The notes beneath the pieces were generated by a model. It searched no databases. It saw only the letters and a list, made by a program, of their open reading frames with translations, and had not been told where the DNA came from. From Nocardioides sp. YIM 152315 (GTDB lineage Bacteria; Actinomycetota; Actinomycetes; Propionibacteriales; Nocardioidaceae), in the NCBI RefSeq assembly GCF_029210375.1, contig NZ_JARGER010000043.1, positions 310,001 to 374,000 on the forward strand: DNA of 64,000 bases, read 5' to 3'. The position numbers and the translations under genes were made by a program. How positions within the stretch are numbered: the stretch's first letter is position 1; every line of letters begins with the position of its first letter. Positions 24,835 through 32,568 of the stretch are shown piece by piece.

Positions 24835-25601
24835 TGGATCCGGCAACCCTGATCGGCGTCATCGGCGCCCTGGTCTTCATCATCGTCGCCAACGTGATGG
24901 AGGGCGGCAACCCGATGAGCCTGCTGCTCATCCCGCCCATCCTCCTCGTCGTCGGCGGCACCATCATGATCACGCTCGCCGGCGGCACGCTCGCCGACGG
25001 CAAGGCCGCGGTCCAGGGCATGGTCAAGGCGTTCACCGGCAAGGCGCCCGACGCCGCCGCCGCCGTCCCCACGCTGGTCGCGCTCTCCGACAAGGCGCGC
25101 CGCGAGGGCCTGCTCGCTCTCGAGGACGCCCTCGGCGACATCGACGACCCGTTCCTGACCAAGGGGCTCACGCTCGCGATCGACGGCACCGACCCCGACG
25201 AGGTCCGTGACATCCTCGAAGCCCAGATCCAGGCGACGAAGTCCCGGACCAAGCAGGCGGCGAAGTTCTTCAACTCCGCGGGCGCCTACGCCCCGACCAT
25301 CGGCATCGTCGGCACGGTCATGGGCCTCGTGCACGTGCTCGAGAACCTGGCCGAGCCGGAGAAGCTCGGCCACCTCATCGCCGGCGCGTTCGTCGCCACG
25401 CTGTGGGGCGTCATGTCGGCCAACGTGTTCTTCCTGCCGGTCGGCGCGCGGATCAACCGCCTCGGCGAGCTCGAGATCATCCGGATGGAGGTCGTGGTCG
25501 AGGGCGTCGCCGGGCTGCAGGCCGGGTCCAACCCGCGCGTCGTCGCGCAGCGGCTCCAATCCCTGCTCCCCGACGACGAGCGCGAACCGGAGGCGGCCTG
25601 A
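24834..25601 (+). CDS. motA: MotA flagellar stator protein
   Basis: A 255-residue, four-helix membrane protein of the proton- or sodium-driven stator. Helices 1-2 begin ATLIGVIGALVFIIVANVMEGG and LLIPPILLVVGGTIMITLAG. The cytoplasmic loop carries the charged EDALGDIDDPFLTKGL region. Helices 3-4 contain APTIGIVGTVMGLVHVL and HLIAGAFVATLWGVMSANVFFLPVGARI, with the conserved Pro. It overlaps flbD and motB by single-base TGATG junctions. Confidence 0.95.
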   Translation: MDPATLIGVIGALVFIIVANVMEGGNPMSLLLIPPILLVVGGTIMITLAGGTLADGKAAVQGMVKAFTGKAPDAAAAVPTLVALSDKARREGLLALEDALGDIDDPFLTKGLTLAIDGTDPDEVRDILEAQIQATKSRTKQAAKFFNSAGAYAPTIGIVGTVMGLVHVLENLAEPEKLGHLIAGAFVATLWGVMSANVFFLPVGARINRLGELEIIRMEVVVEGVAGLQAGSNPRVVAQRLQSLLPDDEREPEAA

Positions 25602-26638
25602 TGGCTGCCAACAGGGGACGGCGCACCAAGCACGAGGAGCCGGAGGAGCACGAGAACCACGAGCGGTGGATGGTCACCTACGCCGACATGCTCACGCTCC
25701 TGATGGTGCTCTTCATCGTCATGTTCGCGATGAGCCAGGTCGACGAGAAGAAGTACAACGCCCTGAAGAACGGGCTGAGCGACGGCTTCGGCGCGACCAG
25801 CTCGTTCATGAAGGGCTCGGACTCGATCCTCGAGGGCCACCTGACGGACGACGCGACGAATCCGCAGATGGACGCGACGCAGATGTTCGAGCAGCTCTCG
25901 CCGGGCCACCAGGCCCTGGTGACCCGCGCGGTCGAGCAGCAGCAGCGGCAGCGGGCGTACGCCGCAGCCACGAGCGAGGCGCGCCGGCTCCGCGACGCCC
26001 AGCGCAAGATCATGGCGGCCCTGAGGAAGCGCGGCCTCGCCCAGGACGTGTCCACGACCATCGACGACCGGGGCCTGGTCGTCAGCCTGGTCTCCCGGCA
26101 CGTCACGTTCCAGCCGAACATCGCCACGCTCAGCCCGCGCGGGCGCCGGGTCGTCGACACGATCGCGCCGGTGCTCAGGAACCTGGACAACGACCTGCGC
26201 GTCGACGGCCACACCAACCAGGCTCCGGGCCGGCCGAAGTACTACACGACCGACTGGGACCTCTCGGCCGCCCGCGCCGTCGAGGTCCTGCGCCGGCTCA
26301 ACGAGGTCGCCGGCATCGCCGGTGCCCGCCTGTCCCTGGAGGCGTTCGGGCACGAGCGTCCGCTGCTGGACCCGGAGGCCCCCGGCTCGCAGGCCGTCAA
26401 CAAGCGCGTCGACATCGTCGTCCTGCCCGCGGTCGGGGCGAGCTCGAAGGAGCTCCTCGACGAGGCCGCGGACTCCGTCGGCAGGGGCCCCGGCACCGAC
26501 CCCGGCACCGACCCCGGGACCAGCACCGAGACCACCACCGAGACCACGACCCAGACCACCACCGAGACCCACACCACGGACGGCGACCACGGCGACGAAG
26601 CCGCGAGCGCCGACCACGGACCCGAGGGAGACCACTGA
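25601..26638 (+). CDS. motB: MotB flagellar stator protein
   Basis: A 345-residue stator partner anchored to peptidoglycan. The single helix WMVTYADMLTLLMVLFIVMFAMSQVD contains the ion-binding Asp in TYADM (about residue 28). The C-terminal OmpA-like domain contains NDLRVDGHTNQAPG and VNKRVDIVV. Beyond it is an unusual 55-residue tail with Gly-Thr-Asp-Pro and Thr/Glu repeats (for example TETTTETTTQTTTETHTTD), probably disordered and possibly wall-exposed. The ion (H+ or Na+) cannot be decided here. Confidence 0.94.
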   Translation: MAANRGRRTKHEEPEEHENHERWMVTYADMLTLLMVLFIVMFAMSQVDEKKYNALKNGLSDGFGATSSFMKGSDSILEGHLTDDATNPQMDATQMFEQLSPGHQALVTRAVEQQQRQRAYAAATSEARRLRDAQRKIMAALRKRGLAQDVSTTIDDRGLVVSLVSRHVTFQPNIATLSPRGRRVVDTIAPVLRNLDNDLRVDGHTNQAPGRPKYYTTDWDLSAARAVEVLRRLNEVAGIAGARLSLEAFGHERPLLDPEAPGSQAVNKRVDIVVLPAVGASSKELLDEAADSVGRGPGTDPGTDPGTSTETTTETTTQTTTETHTTDGDHGDEAASADHGPEGDH

Positions 26639-27075
26639 TGAGCGCCACGGCCGAGAAGGCCCAGGAGTTGACCGAGGCGGAGGAGGGGAAGAAGGGCGGC
26701 AAGAAGAAGCTGATCGTCATCGCGGTCGCCGTGCTGCTGATCGCCGGCGCGGCGTACTGGTTCTTCCTCAAGCCGAAGGGTCCCGAGCCGGCCCCCGAGC
26801 CGGGCGAGATCGTCCCGATGGACGCCACCCAGATCAACCTCGCCGACGGTCACTACCTGCGCCTGGGCCTCGCCCTCCAGCTCACCACCAGCGCGCACGA
26901 GGCGGACGGCAGCAAGGCCCTCGACGCGGCGATCGAGATCTTCAGCGGGAAGAGCCTCGAGCAGCTCGAGGGGCACAAGCGCGAGGCGCTCAAGGAGAAG
27001 CTCAACAAGGAGCTCGAGCACCTCTACCACGGTGACGTGATGGACGTGTACTTCACGGAGTTCGTCACGCAGTAG
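26638..27075 (+). CDS. fliL: FliL basal-body associated protein
   Basis: A 145-residue single-pass protein that surrounds the stators. A Lys-rich cytosolic N-terminus precedes the helix LIVIAVAVLLIAGAAYWFF (residues about 26-44), a Pro-rich linker, and a periplasmic-side domain ending with the family pattern EHLYHGDVMDVYFTEFVTQ. The ATG overlaps the motB stop. Confidence 0.92.
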   Translation: MSATAEKAQELTEAEEGKKGGKKKLIVIAVAVLLIAGAAYWFFLKPKGPEPAPEPGEIVPMDATQINLADGHYLRLGLALQLTTSAHEADGSKALDAAIEIFSGKSLEQLEGHKREALKEKLNKELEHLYHGDVMDVYFTEFVTQ

Positions 27076-27118
27076 CCCTCACGACAACACCGAGTCACGC
27101 CGGGCACGGGCCCGGCGG

Positions 27119-28135
27119 GTGATCCACAACACTTCGACGCAATTCCTCAGGTCGTCGGAGCCGGCGCCGATCCCTGCTTTCGTGGCGCCCTCGGACACTT
27201 CAGTCGCAGCCCCCACCGCCCCCGCGGCGGCCGGGCCTGCTCGCCGGCCAGCAGAGCCGGTCCTCTACGACTTCCGCCGACCCATCCAGCTGTCCCGCGA
27301 GCACTCCCGCATGCTCCAGGTCGCGATGGACGGGTTCTGCCGACAGGCGACGACGGTGCTGACGTCGTCGCTGCGCACGGTGTGCTCGGTCACGCTCGCC
27401 GGCATCGAGCAGAGCACGTACGCCGAGTACGTCGACTCGCTGGACGCGACGACGTACCTCACGATCTTCTCGGCCGAGCCCCTGCTCGGGAAGTGCGTGC
27501 TCGAGATCCCGGTCCCCGCCGTGATGACGTCCGTCGACTTCATGCTCGGCGGCCCCGGCCGGGAGGACCAGCCCGAGCGCCCGCTCTCGGAGATCGAGTC
27601 CAGCGTCTCGCGGGGACTCATCGAGCGGCTGCTCGCCGAGCTCCGCTACTCCCTGGCGTCCATCGTGACGTGCGAGCCCGTCGTCACCGGCGTCGAGTAC
27701 AGCCCCCAGTTCGCCCAGGTCGCCGGTGCCGCCGACGTCATGGTCGCGACGCGCTTCGAGCTCAAGATCAACGAGCGCACCTTTCGGATGACGCTGTGCA
27801 TGCCGTTCTCCGGACTCCTCCCGCACATGATCCGCGCCGCGGCCCCCGCGCCGGTCTCCGACCGCGAGCGCGCCAAGCGCGCCCGCTCGGCCGCCGAGCT
27901 GCAGAGCCAGTTCCAGCTCGTGCCCGTCGACGTCGCCGTCCGGCTGCGCCCGACCACGCTCAGCCCCGGCGACCTCGCCGCCCTCCAGCCGGGCGACGCC
28001 ATCCGTCTGAACCACCCCGCGTCCGCCCCCCTCGAGGTGGTCGTGGACGGCATCAACTTCGCGCACGCCACCGCCGGAACCAGCGGGTTCCGCCTCGCCG
28101 CCCTGATCGTGGGCACCCCCAAGGAGAACCAGTGA
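27119..28135 (+). CDS. fliM: FliM switch protein
   Basis: A 338-residue switch component. The middle domain begins YDFRRPIQLSREHSRMLQVAMDGFCRQA and contains CVLEIPVPAVMTSVDFMLGGPGREDQPERPLSEIE. The C-terminal SpoA domain follows near residue 255. The N-terminal 45 residues are Pro/Ala-rich and lack the LSQxEIDxLL peptide that binds CheY-P in typical FliM. Reading the frame upstream of GTG 27119 does not recover it. A degenerate FliA-like box (CTCACG-N15-GCCGGGCA at 27078-27106) lies in the 43-bp gap after fliL but is weak. Confidence 0.93.
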   Translation: MIHNTSTQFLRSSEPAPIPAFVAPSDTSVAAPTAPAAAGPARRPAEPVLYDFRRPIQLSREHSRMLQVAMDGFCRQATTVLTSSLRTVCSVTLAGIEQSTYAEYVDSLDATTYLTIFSAEPLLGKCVLEIPVPAVMTSVDFMLGGPGREDQPERPLSEIESSVSRGLIERLLAELRYSLASIVTCEPVVTGVEYSPQFAQVAGAADVMVATRFELKINERTFRMTLCMPFSGLLPHMIRAAAPAPVSDRERAKRARSAAELQSQFQLVPVDVAVRLRPTTLSPGDLAALQPGDAIRLNHPASAPLEVVVDGINFAHATAGTSGFRLAALIVGTPKENQ

Positions 28136-28935
28136 GCAACGAGACCATGTACGCCGAGATCGCCACGGCCGCCGCCGCCGCCGGCGCCGCCGTGATGCCG
28201 GCCGTCGAGCAGCTGAGCGTCGGCGCGGTCACGGTGGGTGACGCGCAGGTCGCCGCTGCGTTCGCCGGCGCCGTCGTCGCCGACCTCGAGGGTGCCGTCC
28301 CGGGCCGGGTCGCGCTGCTCGTCGGCCAGGAGCTGGTCGACGCGCTGGCGAGCAGCCCGCTCGGTGGCCTCGACCTCGCCGCCGCCCTCCAGCCGACGCT
28401 GGACGCGGTGGCCGGTGCCCTGCAGGGCCGCGTCGGCGCGGCCCGCGAGTCGGCGACCGGGCTGGTCACCCGCGACCTCTCGACGCCGTTCACGGCGGTC
28501 TACCTGAAGAGCGGCGACGTCGCCGCCGTCCTGCTGCTCCCCGACGACGTCCTCGCCGGCGCCCAGAACGCCGTGATCGCCGCGGCCGCCTCGGGCGCCG
28601 AGCCCGCCATCCCCGGCGCCGGCACCGCGCCCGGCGCCTCCGGCGCCGTGCTCAGCTCCATCGGTGGGCTCGAGCACCGGACCGCTCGCCCCGGCATCGA
28701 GATGCTGCACGGGGTCGACATGGAGGTGACGGTCGAGATCGGCCGCACCCGGATGACCGTACGCGACCTCCTGGACCTCACCCCCGGTGCCGTCCTCGAG
28801 CTCGACCGCGCCGCCGGGAGCCCCGCCGACCTGCTCGTCAACGGCCGCCTGATCGCCCGCGGCGAAGTGGTCGTGATCGACGAGGACTTCGGTCTCCGCA
28901 TCACCGAGATCGCGGTCGACGCGGCGGCGAGCTGA
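28132..28935 (+). CDS. fliN: FliN/FliY-type switch protein, long form
   Basis: A 267-residue protein about twice the length of plain FliN. The C-terminal SpoA domain (residues about 185-260) reads LHGVDMEVTVEIGRTRMTVRDLLDLTPGAVLELDRAAGSPADLLVNGRLIARGEVVVIDEDFGLRITEI. Residues about 20-165 form an extra alpha/beta domain reminiscent of the CheC-like part of FliY, but I do not see the paired ExxN phosphatase motifs. The linker is Gly/Ala/Pro-rich. GTG 28132 overlaps the fliM stop. Confidence 0.9.
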   Translation: MSNETMYAEIATAAAAAGAAVMPAVEQLSVGAVTVGDAQVAAAFAGAVVADLEGAVPGRVALLVGQELVDALASSPLGGLDLAAALQPTLDAVAGALQGRVGAARESATGLVTRDLSTPFTAVYLKSGDVAAVLLLPDDVLAGAQNAVIAAAASGAEPAIPGAGTAPGASGAVLSSIGGLEHRTARPGIEMLHGVDMEVTVEIGRTRMTVRDLLDLTPGAVLELDRAAGSPADLLVNGRLIARGEVVVIDEDFGLRITEIAVDAAAS

Positions 28936-28943
28936 TCCCGACG

Positions 28944-29435
28944 ATGCTCGAGCTCACCATCCGGCTGGTCTTCTCGCTGGCCGTCGTCCTGGGCCTGCTG
29001 GCCCTGCTGGCGAAGTTCGGCGCCCGCCGCTTCAAGGGCGGCAAGGACGCCCTGGTGCAGGTGGTGCACCGGCAGAACATCTCGCGCGGCACCGCCGTCA
29101 CGGTGGTCACTGTCGGCGGCCGCGTGCTGGTCCTCGGCACCACGGAGCACCAGGTCCGCGTCCTGACCGAGCTCGACCCCCTCGAGGTCGCCGACCACCT
29201 CCCCGAGGACACCCTTCCCGGCGAGGTGCTGAGCCTCGTGCCGGCCACCGACGACCCGGCGGCGCCCGCCGACACCGCCGAGCCAACCGACACCGCGGAG
29301 CCGACCGACGCGGCCGAGCCGACCCACCGCCCCGCGTGGGTGCCCACCCCGGACGCCGGCGCGCTGTCGGGCTCGGTCCTCAGCGTCGACACCTGGCGCC
29401 AGGCGCTCGCCGCCGCCACCCGGCGGACGTCGTGA
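28944..29435 (+). CDS. fliO: FliO export-apparatus assembly protein
   Basis: A 163-residue single-pass membrane protein that helps assemble FliP. An N-terminal helix (LTIRLVFSLAVVLGLLALLAKFGARRF) is followed by a small cytosolic beta domain with QVVHRQNISRGTAVTVVTVGGRVLVLGTTEHQVRVL, the FliO core. A repeated Asp/Thr/Ala/Glu/Pro linker (DTAEPTDTAEPTDAAEPT) follows. Its stop overlaps the fliP GTG. Confidence 0.9.
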   Translation: MLELTIRLVFSLAVVLGLLALLAKFGARRFKGGKDALVQVVHRQNISRGTAVTVVTVGGRVLVLGTTEHQVRVLTELDPLEVADHLPEDTLPGEVLSLVPATDDPAAPADTAEPTDTAEPTDAAEPTHRPAWVPTPDAGALSGSVLSVDTWRQALAAATRRTS

Positions 29436-30229
29436 CCGCGCTGCTGCGGCGCGCCGGGATCCTCCTCGGCGTGCTGGTCACCCTTGTCCTCGTGCCGGCC
29501 GTCGCCAACGCGGCGCCGACCGGGCCGGAGGGGCCCGCCGGACCGCGCGGGGGCGCAGGTGGGTCCGACGTCACGATCGGGCTGGACGGCCTGACCGACA
29601 GCCCCAGCACCTCGGTGACGGTGCTCATCGGTCTGACGCTGATCTCGCTGCTCCCGGCGATCCTGCTCAGCTGCACGGCGTTCACCAAGATCTTCATCGT
29701 CCTCGGGCTGACCCGCAACGCGCTGGGTCTCCAGCAGACCCCGCCCAACCAGGTGCTCGCCGGTCTCGCGCTCTTCCTCAGCCTCTTCGTGATGGGGCCG
29801 GTGCTGAGCGAGATCAACGACCTCGCGCTGCAGCCCTACATGGACGGCCAGATGAGCGCCTCGGTCGCCTTCGACGCCGGCATGCAGCCGCTGCGGGACT
29901 TCATGCTCAGCAACACCGACGACGGCGAGCTGGAGCTGCTCACCAACGTCGCCGACCGCGAGCTCCCCGCGAACCCGGACGAGGTCTCGACCACGACGCT
30001 CATCCCCGCCTTCATCCTCACCGAGCTGAAGCAGGCCTTCATCATCGGCTTCGTCATCTTCATCCCGTTCCTGGTCATCGACCTGGTCGTCAGCGGTGCG
30101 CTGATGGCGCTCGGCATGATGATGATGCCCCCGGTGATGGTGTCGCTCCCCTTCAAGCTCCTGCTCTTCGTGATGGTCGACGGCTGGGCCCTCGTCATCA
30201 AGTCCCTCGTCGCCAGCTACGGAACCTAG
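29432..30229 (+). CDS. fliP: FliP export-gate protein
   Basis: A 265-residue core channel subunit of the flagellar type III gate. It begins with a cleavable signal peptide (LLVTLVLVPAVANAA pattern near residues 13-28) and a Gly/Pro-rich mature start. Family blocks are LISLLPAILLSCTAFTKIFIVLGLTRNALGLQQTPPNQVLAGLALFLSLFVM and ELKQAFIIGFVIFIPFLVIDLVVSGALMALGMMMMPPVMVSLPFKLLLFVMVDGW. GTG 29432 overlaps the fliO stop. Confidence 0.96.
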   Translation: MTALLRRAGILLGVLVTLVLVPAVANAAPTGPEGPAGPRGGAGGSDVTIGLDGLTDSPSTSVTVLIGLTLISLLPAILLSCTAFTKIFIVLGLTRNALGLQQTPPNQVLAGLALFLSLFVMGPVLSEINDLALQPYMDGQMSASVAFDAGMQPLRDFMLSNTDDGELELLTNVADRELPANPDEVSTTTLIPAFILTELKQAFIIGFVIFIPFLVIDLVVSGALMALGMMMMPPVMVSLPFKLLLFVMVDGWALVIKSLVASYGT

Positions 30230-30236
30230 GGCCGCC

Positions 30237-30506
30237 ATGTCTGACACCACCGTCATCCACCTCGCGCTCCAGACGATGCTGGTCGCGCTCAAGCTCTCCG
30301 CGCCGATCCTGGTCACCTCGCTGGTGATCGGCTTCGCCATCTCGCTCTTCCAGTCGCTGACCCAGATCCAGGAGTTCACGCTGGCCTTCGTGCCCAAGCT
30401 CGTGGGCGTCGGCGTCGCCCTGCTGCTGTGCGGCAACTGGATGATGCACACCCTCGTCGCCTTCACCAACGACATCTTCGAGAGCCTCCCGGCCATGCTC
30501 GGCTGA
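30237..30506 (+). CDS. fliQ: FliQ export-gate protein
   Basis: An 89-residue, two-helix gate subunit. The blocks LALQTMLVALKLSAPILVTSLVIGFAISLFQSLTQIQEFTLAFVPKL and WMMHTLVAFTNDIFESLP are family-typical. It sits 7 bp after fliP and 22 bp before fliR, the normal FliPQR order. Confidence 0.96.
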   Translation: MSDTTVIHLALQTMLVALKLSAPILVTSLVIGFAISLFQSLTQIQEFTLAFVPKLVGVGVALLLCGNWMMHTLVAFTNDIFESLPAMLG

Positions 30507-30528
30507 CGCCGGGAGACCGGAGACCACC

Positions 30529-31290
30529 ATGACCCTCACCGTCGCGGGAGAGCCACTCGTGGCGTTCCTCCTCGCCTCCGTGCGGATCCTCGCGTGGCTG
30601 GCCGTGGTGCCGCCGTTCACCGGGCGCACCATTCCGACGATGGCGAAGGTCGTCCTCGGCCTCGGCCTGGCCTTCGCCGCCGTCCCGAACGGCGACCAGA
30701 TCCCGCTCGACACGTTCGGCCTGCTGCTGAACGTCGCGACCCAGGTCGCCGTCGGCGTCTCGATGGGCTTCGTGTGCCACCTGCTGCTCGCCGCGATCGC
30801 CGCGGCCGGCTCGCTCGTCGACGTCTTCGGCGGCTTCTCGCTCGCGCAGGGCTTCGACCCGCTGTCGATGAACGCCAACACGGTCTTCGGCAAGTTCCAC
30901 CAGATGCTCGCCACCGTGCTCCTCTTCGTGACCGGCGGCCACCTGATCGTGGTCGGCGGGCTGCTGAAGACCTTCGAGTTCCTGCCGCTCGGCACCGCGC
31001 CGCAGTGGGACAGCTTCCCCGACGTGGTCCTCACGGCGTTCGGCCTGTTCTTCACCACCGCCGTGCAGATCGCGCTGCCGCTGATCGCCGTGCTCTTCCT
31101 CTCCGACCTGGGCCTCGCGCTCCTCACCAAGGTCGCGCCGCAGATGCAGGCGATGTCGGTGATGTTCCCGGTCAAGATCGGCCTCACCCTGCTGCTGGTC
31201 GGCCTGTCCTTCCCGGTCCTGCCGCACGCGATCGACCGGATGGTCGACCTGTCGACGCAGGCCCTCTCCACGATGTCCGGGGCGGGCTGA
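30529..31290 (+). CDS. fliR: FliR export-gate protein
   Basis: A 253-residue polytopic gate subunit with about six helices. Features include FLLASVRILAWLAVVPPFTGRTIPTMAKVVLGLGLAFAAVP, AAGSLVDVFGGFSLAQGFDPLSMNANTVFGKF, and QIALPLIAVLFLSDLGLALLTKVAPQMQAMSVMFPVKIG. It precedes flhB by 22 bp. Confidence 0.95.
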   Translation: MTLTVAGEPLVAFLLASVRILAWLAVVPPFTGRTIPTMAKVVLGLGLAFAAVPNGDQIPLDTFGLLLNVATQVAVGVSMGFVCHLLLAAIAAAGSLVDVFGGFSLAQGFDPLSMNANTVFGKFHQMLATVLLFVTGGHLIVVGGLLKTFEFLPLGTAPQWDSFPDVVLTAFGLFFTTAVQIALPLIAVLFLSDLGLALLTKVAPQMQAMSVMFPVKIGLTLLLVGLSFPVLPHAIDRMVDLSTQALSTMSGAG

Positions 31291-31312
31291 TGCACGCGAA
31301 GCGAGGACGTGC

Positions 31313-32470
31313 ATGAGCGAGGAGAAGACCGAGAAGGCGACTCCGAAGAAGAACAAGGAGAACCGCAAGGAGGGCAAGGTCCCGCGGACCCAGGAGCTGG
31401 GTCAGTGGTCGGCCCTGGCGCTCTTCGCGCTGGCCCTGCCGAAGCTGCTCGGCCACGAGATCACCGCCCTGCAGGAGATCATGACGACCGCGCTGAGCAC
31501 GAGCGGGCAGGCCGACGTCGACCGGGCGCTCGCGCTCCTCGGCGACGGACTCTGGCACGTGCTGGTGGCCAGCCTGGTCCTGGGGATCGGCGTCCTGCTC
31601 GTCGGCGTGGCCGGCGCGCTCGCGCAGGGCGGCTTCTACATCGCCAGCGGCGCGGTGAAGCCGAAGCTCTCGAAGCTCAACCCGCTCCAGGGCTTCAAGC
31701 GCATGTTCGGCATGCACACGCTGTGGGAGGGCGCGAAGATGCTGCTCCGCAGCGCGATCGTGGTCTTCCTCGTGTGGGGTGTCGTCAAGGCCTCGATGCC
31801 GATGATCGGGGGCCTCGTGCCGGTGCAGGTCGTGATCGGCCACACCGCCGAGGACGCGCTGGGGCTGATCCGCAACGTCGCCATCGTGGGCGTGGTGCTG
31901 GCCGCCGCCGACTACCTCGTGCAGCGCAAGAAGATGGGCAAGCAGACCCGCATGACCAAGGAAGAGGTCAAGCAGGAGCACAAGAACTCCGAGGGTGACC
32001 CGCTGCTCAAGGGCGCCATCCGCTCCCGCCAGCTGGCCGCCGCCCGCAACCGGATGATGGCCGACGTGCCGACGGCGGACGTGGTCCTGGTCAACCCGAC
32101 CCACGTCGCCGTCGCCCTGCGCTACGAGCCCGACCGCGGCGCCCCCCGGGTCGTCGCGCGAGGGGCCGGCGCCATCGCCGCCGCGATCCGCGAGAAGGCC
32201 AGCGAGGCGCGCGTGCCACTTGTCCGCGACGTACCGCTCGCCCGAGCGCTCTACGGCTCCACCACCGTCGGTCAGGAGATCCCGACCGAGCTCTTCGCCG
32301 CGGTCGCCCAGGTGCTCGCCTTCGTCATCACCCGGCGCAACCAGGGAGCGCGCGGCGGCGAGCACCGGACCCCGCGGGTCGAGTCGGACCTGCCGCCGGT
32401 GAGCCCGGGCGGACGACGTCCCAGACGGGACCTCGCGGAGGCCTCAGGTCCGGCGCTCGCCGACCGATAG
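31313..32470 (+). CDS. flhB: FlhB export-switch protein
   Basis: A 385-residue membrane protein with a self-cleaving cytosolic domain that switches export from hook to filament substrates. The Lys/Glu-rich start (EEKTEKATPKKNKENRKEGKVPRTQEL) and the cleavage motif NPTH in VLVNPTHVAVALRYEPD (about residue 261) are intact. A Pro/Arg-rich tail of about 45 residues extends past the usual end. ATG 31313 is supported by the conserved N-terminus. Confidence 0.96.
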   Translation: MSEEKTEKATPKKNKENRKEGKVPRTQELGQWSALALFALALPKLLGHEITALQEIMTTALSTSGQADVDRALALLGDGLWHVLVASLVLGIGVLLVGVAGALAQGGFYIASGAVKPKLSKLNPLQGFKRMFGMHTLWEGAKMLLRSAIVVFLVWGVVKASMPMIGGLVPVQVVIGHTAEDALGLIRNVAIVGVVLAAADYLVQRKKMGKQTRMTKEEVKQEHKNSEGDPLLKGAIRSRQLAAARNRMMADVPTADVVLVNPTHVAVALRYEPDRGAPRVVARGAGAIAAAIREKASEARVPLVRDVPLARALYGSTTVGQEIPTELFAAVAQVLAFVITRRNQGARGGEHRTPRVESDLPPVSPGGRRPRRDLAEASGPALADR

Positions 32471-32568
32471 AACCCCCGGACCCCAGGACGGAGTCACACC
32501 ACCGGTGCCACGGACGGCGCGCGCAGCCCTTGCCCCACCCCGTTCGTAACTCCTGGAGGACCCCCGTC

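Noticed and set aside
27078..27106. FliA-type promoter before fliM
   Set aside because: CTCACG-N15-GCCGGGCA has three departures from the motif; kept only as a remark in the fliM entry.
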